NCBI RefSeq assembly: GCF_001640805.2
Contig: NC_066843.1
Coordinates: 314,623-378,622, forward strand
Direction of reading: 5' to 3'
Source of the DNA: Lates calcarifer
Lineage: Eukaryota; Chordata; Actinopteri; Centropomidae
DNA: 64,000 bases
Position numbers and translations under genes: made by a program. Under the pieces are notes generated by a model, which saw nothing but the letters and a program-made list of their open reading frames with translations, made no database searches and had not been told where the DNA came from. Of the stretch, positions 60,720 to 64,000 are shown piece by piece. Each line of letters opens with the position of its first letter. The first letter of the stretch is position 1.

Positions 60720-62000
60720 CAGGTGTGTCAGGACTTGAAGGAGCTCAGGTTTAATCTGCATTAACCTTTAAATCGTGATATTTAGAACAGGTTTTGACAG
60801 GACGGCGGCCCTGCCCTGTAGACAGTTTCACTGTAAAGTTCAGAGTGTGTAATCAAATCTAAATCAGGTTTTCACTTGTTGTGCAGATGTTCTGGATCAC
60901 TGAGCTCTGTAACCTGAGGCCAAATGACAGCAGCTCAATGAGAGGAGGATCTTCAGTTGGACAATGAAACTGTTGTCTGGCTTCATTCTTCACTCGTAAA
61001 GGTCAGTGCTGATGCTCTTCCTCCATCCATCACCCAGAGAGGAGCTCGTCTTTACTCTGAGGGAGGGAACTCTCCAGAACTTAAAGAAGCATGGATGGAT
61101 AACTGAGGGGCCTCCCAGGCAGAGGCCCAGGGGCCCATTATCTGTCTCTGAGTCAACTAAATTTTTTTTTATTTATTCTGTCATTCACATATCTACATTT
61201 ACATTTTACCTGCTGGCAGATGTGGAACAAAACAAGTACATTTACTCAGGTATAAAGTGCTTAAATTTGAGGAACATGTACTTGAACCTCCAGCAGTGCA
61301 GTCAGAATACTGCAGCCTGTTTTCAATGCAAATCAGCTCCAAGAGTCAAGATTCACTTCATCATCCTACATTGTAGGAAATCTGACTTGGGCCACAATTA
61401 AAACATTTCACACACACAAAAGACAAAGTGGGACAGATACAGGGAACAAGAAACACATCGAAGAACACAAGAGTCAACACATAAATTAAGGTTCTATGAC
61501 TGGAAACATGGACTGATCGTTTCCAAATGTACATCAGTGAAGTATTTTCTAAAACTAAGTTTCAGTTTATTATTTCTGCCTTATTTCATCTAAATTTAAG
61601 AACATAAAGCTGTTTGGACTCGGTGATAACAGGAAGTGTCTTTATAACAATGGGACCTACAACAACAATAAAATAAAGCAGTTAAAATTCACCACATCCG
61701 CTGTACGTCGGTGTATTTATTTAGTGTATTATTTAACACTTGAGAGATGAGACGGTCTACAAAATACTTCTTCATACTGTGAGTACATTTTGCTGGTAAT
61801 ACTGTTGTTACTTTTACTTAAGTACATACAGGACTTTTACTTGTAACAGTATTTTTTTTACATTGCTGTAACATCAATTTTATTATACATATTTAAATTG
61901 TCTATAAACTTCCACTGAAAACAAGAATCTCATTGATTATTATTGATGTTCAGTCTCTATCCAGCAGGTGTCGCTGAAGGACTCACCACCTTTTCTTAAC
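60720..62000. other. Intergenic DNA between divergent gene F and the plus-strand promoter
   Basis: No gene seen. AT-rich, with short dispersed-repeat pieces. An AAAACTCCATTGAGAAAT motif occurs on both sides of this stretch, near 60209 and 62313. Confidence 0.5.
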
Positions 62001-62054
62001 TCAACACACGAAGTAGAACCATCAACCAATGAGAGCTCCGCGTTTCCCGTGCCG

Positions 62055-62065
62055 GCGCATGCGCA
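62055..62065 (+). promoter_or_regulatory. NRF1-type site in a CpG-rich promoter
   Basis: GCGCATGCGCA, a consensus NRF1 palindrome, in a locally CpG-rich stretch (about 62030-62290) that contrasts with its surroundings. It lies about 105 bp upstream of the putative first exon at 62170. Confidence 0.5.
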
Positions 62066-62169
62066 CTGCAGCTACAATAATTTTGTTGATATGTCTGCCG
62101 CTGGGTTTTAATGATTATTTCTGCGGGTTTTAGGGCTTCACAGAAACTGTCCCCCCTCAGCCCGGCCTG

Positions 62170-62190
62170 ATGGAAAACCCCAGAGACCTG
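62170..62190 (+). CDS. Putative first coding exon of an unidentified plus-strand gene
   Basis: ATG followed by six codons (MENPRDL), then a strong donor GTGAGT at 62191. It sits just downstream of a CpG/NRF1 promoter-like region. No second exon is recognisable before the window ends. The ORF continues past the donor to 62460, but that part is probably intron. The gene would be divergent from gene F. I cannot name it. Confidence 0.4.
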
Positions 62191-62299
62191 GTGAGTTGTG
62201 CGGCTCGTTTGTCCGGCGGAAGCCCGCATTTGCTTCTTTGTTGTGGCTGTGATAGCGGGTCAGAGCGGCGGTACCGCTGCTTCAAAGCAACCGCTGATA

Positions 62300-63600
62300 G
62301 AAAATCAGGGCAAAACTCCATTGAGAAATATGCTATTTTTACTTTCTCCTGCTGTGCGAGAACATTGTGCACCGAAGTGAAAAGACATTTAAACTATTTA
62401 TTTTTTAGTTTAATGCACCTTTTAATTCGGAATATACAGACTGCCCGAAGTAGCACTTAAATCAGTGAAAACTTAGAGATTTATAATTATTTCGCCTGTT
62501 GTTCATACAGTCTCCTTCCAAAACCCGATTGAAAAATCCCGCGATATTAGGTTTCCTCGTTTGTTGACAAAGACACATGTCTTACTGACCAGCTTTTTAA
62601 AATTTGTTCACCAAATCAGACGAGACAGCCTTTTAATGTAATCCGCCAAGCTGCATGTTTTTAAATGAAATGTCTCTTTTGTTTTCACCTCGCTGTTTCC
62701 CGCTACATTCACCACAGTGCACAGTGTAGAGCGGCGACTGACAAGGTGAACCTGTCAGAACAAATGTGGTTTCATTAACAGGCTGTGTTGCTAGGTGCAT
62801 TTAAAATTAGCCGAATTAAATAGTAGCGTCAGCTGATTCATAAACACCCTGGACTTGTGTTATATGAACCACAGGTCGTTGTGTACAGTCGAAGAAACTT
62901 GGAATTGACTGGATTCTGGAGGTCATTTGGTGTCTGTCTCCTGTTGCGAACAGGAGTCTCACCGCACTGCAGTGATGCTGGCAGCAGGTCACATAAACTC
63001 TCTCACGTTAGGCACTGAATGCAACAGCTGTCAGTTTATTTAGAGTCATATACATTTAAATATGAGTGTGTGAATGAACCAGAGTTAGTTTGTTCAGCAT
63101 GTTGGGATTAAGGTCCATTAGATTCTGATGAGTCAGGTTTATTCCTCATTATTTTATTCTAAAGGAGATTAATGGTCATTATCCAGAAAATCCCTAAAAA
63201 TGACACCAAGTAAAAGAGATTAGAACCAGAATTATACAGTGAACAAAACCCCAGGATTATGTGTTATGTAAGGCATCATGGGAAACAGATATAAATGGGG
63301 GTGTGGCTGTACACCTGAGGAACTCCGTGTACCTGTCTGTGCAGAGACGACATGGCATCGACACCTGTTGGTTTAACAGCTCCTGACAGCATGTTTACAC
63401 CTGACATTTTACCACAGGTGTGATCGCTCGATGATGGCTTCAACTTCCAATCATTTAAATGATCATTCCTCTGCAGAATAATTATGTTTGTTAATTGGTC
63501 AAAACTGTTCATCAGGTTTCCCCTCAAATGACTGATTTACTGTCTAATTAGATTAAGATAGAAATCACTTGAACATTATCAAAATTTGTCAGTGGGTGTT
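62300..63600. other. Probable first intron of the plus-strand gene
   Basis: AT-rich sequence with no exon-like segment that I can support. Confidence 0.35.
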
Positions 63601-63604
63601 AGGT

Positions 63605-64000
63605 GCCAAGGTTGTCCCTTGTCCTTGATCCTGTTTGTGATGTTCGTGGGCAGGATCTCAAGGTGACAGGACAGTGCAGAGAGAGGTCCGGCAAAGGTCC
63701 AGGAGTCGAACCAGGGACTCGGTGCTCAGGGAACTATGGACAATGTCGTACACACTCTAACCATTCAGCTATTAGGTCACCCCTAGATGATATGGTTCAG
63801 CATGCACTGGGGTGGTTTGTAGCTGAGAATGAAGTGGCTGGGATAAGGGTCAGCGCCTCCAAGTCTGAGGCCATGGTTCTCAGCCAGAAAATGGCAGATT
63901 GTCCCCACCAGATGATGCCGCTCCAGGTGAAGGTGTTTAAGTATCTCAGGGTCTTGTTCAGGAGTGAGCAGAGGATGGAGCAGGAGATCGACAGGTGGAT
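63605..64000 (+). mobile_element. Rex3/RTE-like LINE fragment, interrupted, runs off window
   Basis: GATCCTGTTTGTGATGTTCG...GGCAGGATCTCAAG matches the reverse-transcriptase segment of Rex3-type elements. The match resumes near 63787 with a DDMVQHALGWF-like segment, SKSEAMVLSQKMA and the YLRVLFRSEQRMEQEIDRW end. The interval between holds an unrelated insertion. The last part is closely similar to 44980-45035. Confidence 0.7.
63661..63786 (-). mobile_element. tRNA-like SINE inserted in the Rex3-like fragment
   Basis: On the minus strand, GACCTAATAGCTGAATGGTTAG (A-box-like) and CCTGGTTCGACTCCTGG (B-box-like) lie about 50 bp apart. The head resembles the SINE at 34065-34220. Boundaries are approximate and the tail is short or missing. 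Confidence 0.5.

Noticed and set aside
62170..62460. Full 96-codon ORF MENPRDL...
   Set aside because: A strong GTGAGT donor follows codon 7, and the sequence after it drifts into AT-rich low-complexity reading, so only the first 21 bases are kept as a tentative exon.

Overview
This is vertebrate DNA from a ray-finned fish, most likely a percomorph. It holds a tandem cluster of type I (acidic) keratin genes, all on the minus strand. Genes are small multi-exon units separated by AT-rich intergenic DNA. The mobile-element remnants (Rex3/RTE-like and L2-like LINEs, tRNA-derived SINEs, a Tc1-like transposon, foldback MITEs) are of kinds common in percomorph genomes. No prokaryotic, viral or CRISPR features were seen.

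Layout from left to right. Keratin A (113-3702) runs off the left edge. Keratin B is at 11253-15625, keratin C at 21716-24235, keratin D at 27467-30409 and keratin E at 34748-37387. About 14 kb of repeat-rich, gene-poor DNA follows (37.5-51.5 kb). Then comes gene F (51611-60559), a divergent type I-like intermediate-filament gene with a giant tail. At 62.0-62.2 kb there is a CpG/NRF1-type promoter with a plausible first coding exon of an unidentified plus-strand gene. The right edge is an interrupted Rex3-like LINE.

Keratins A-E keep the canonical type I exon lengths after exon 1 (83, 157, 162, 126, 221/224 bp, then one short tail exon in B-E). Each has a TATA-like box 55-110 bp upstream of its ATG, and B-E have an AATAAA downstream of the stop. 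Type I keratins pair obligately with type II keratins encoded elsewhere to build the epithelial cytoskeleton. By exon 1 sequence, A, B and E form one subfamily (glycine-rich heads, coil 1A followed by a TTRDYSA-type or SARDYSA-type linker). C and D form another (PEGHDC motif). A and B share an extra intron splitting canonical exon 6. B and D each carry a single-base insertion that breaks the frame of an otherwise intact gene.

The most unusual object is gene F. Its rod has type I exon architecture (83, 160, 156, 123 and 224 bp), but one 4,016-bp exon gives it a tail of about 1,370 residues, against roughly 35-65 in its neighbours. That tail contains a tandem duplication of about 188 residues, an LSP-rich segment, five or six GRF...GEW.VYGGS repeats and a Ser/Gly/Arg-rich end. 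Two intact tRNA-Ser genes lie in one of its introns. I do not recognise a named orthologue.
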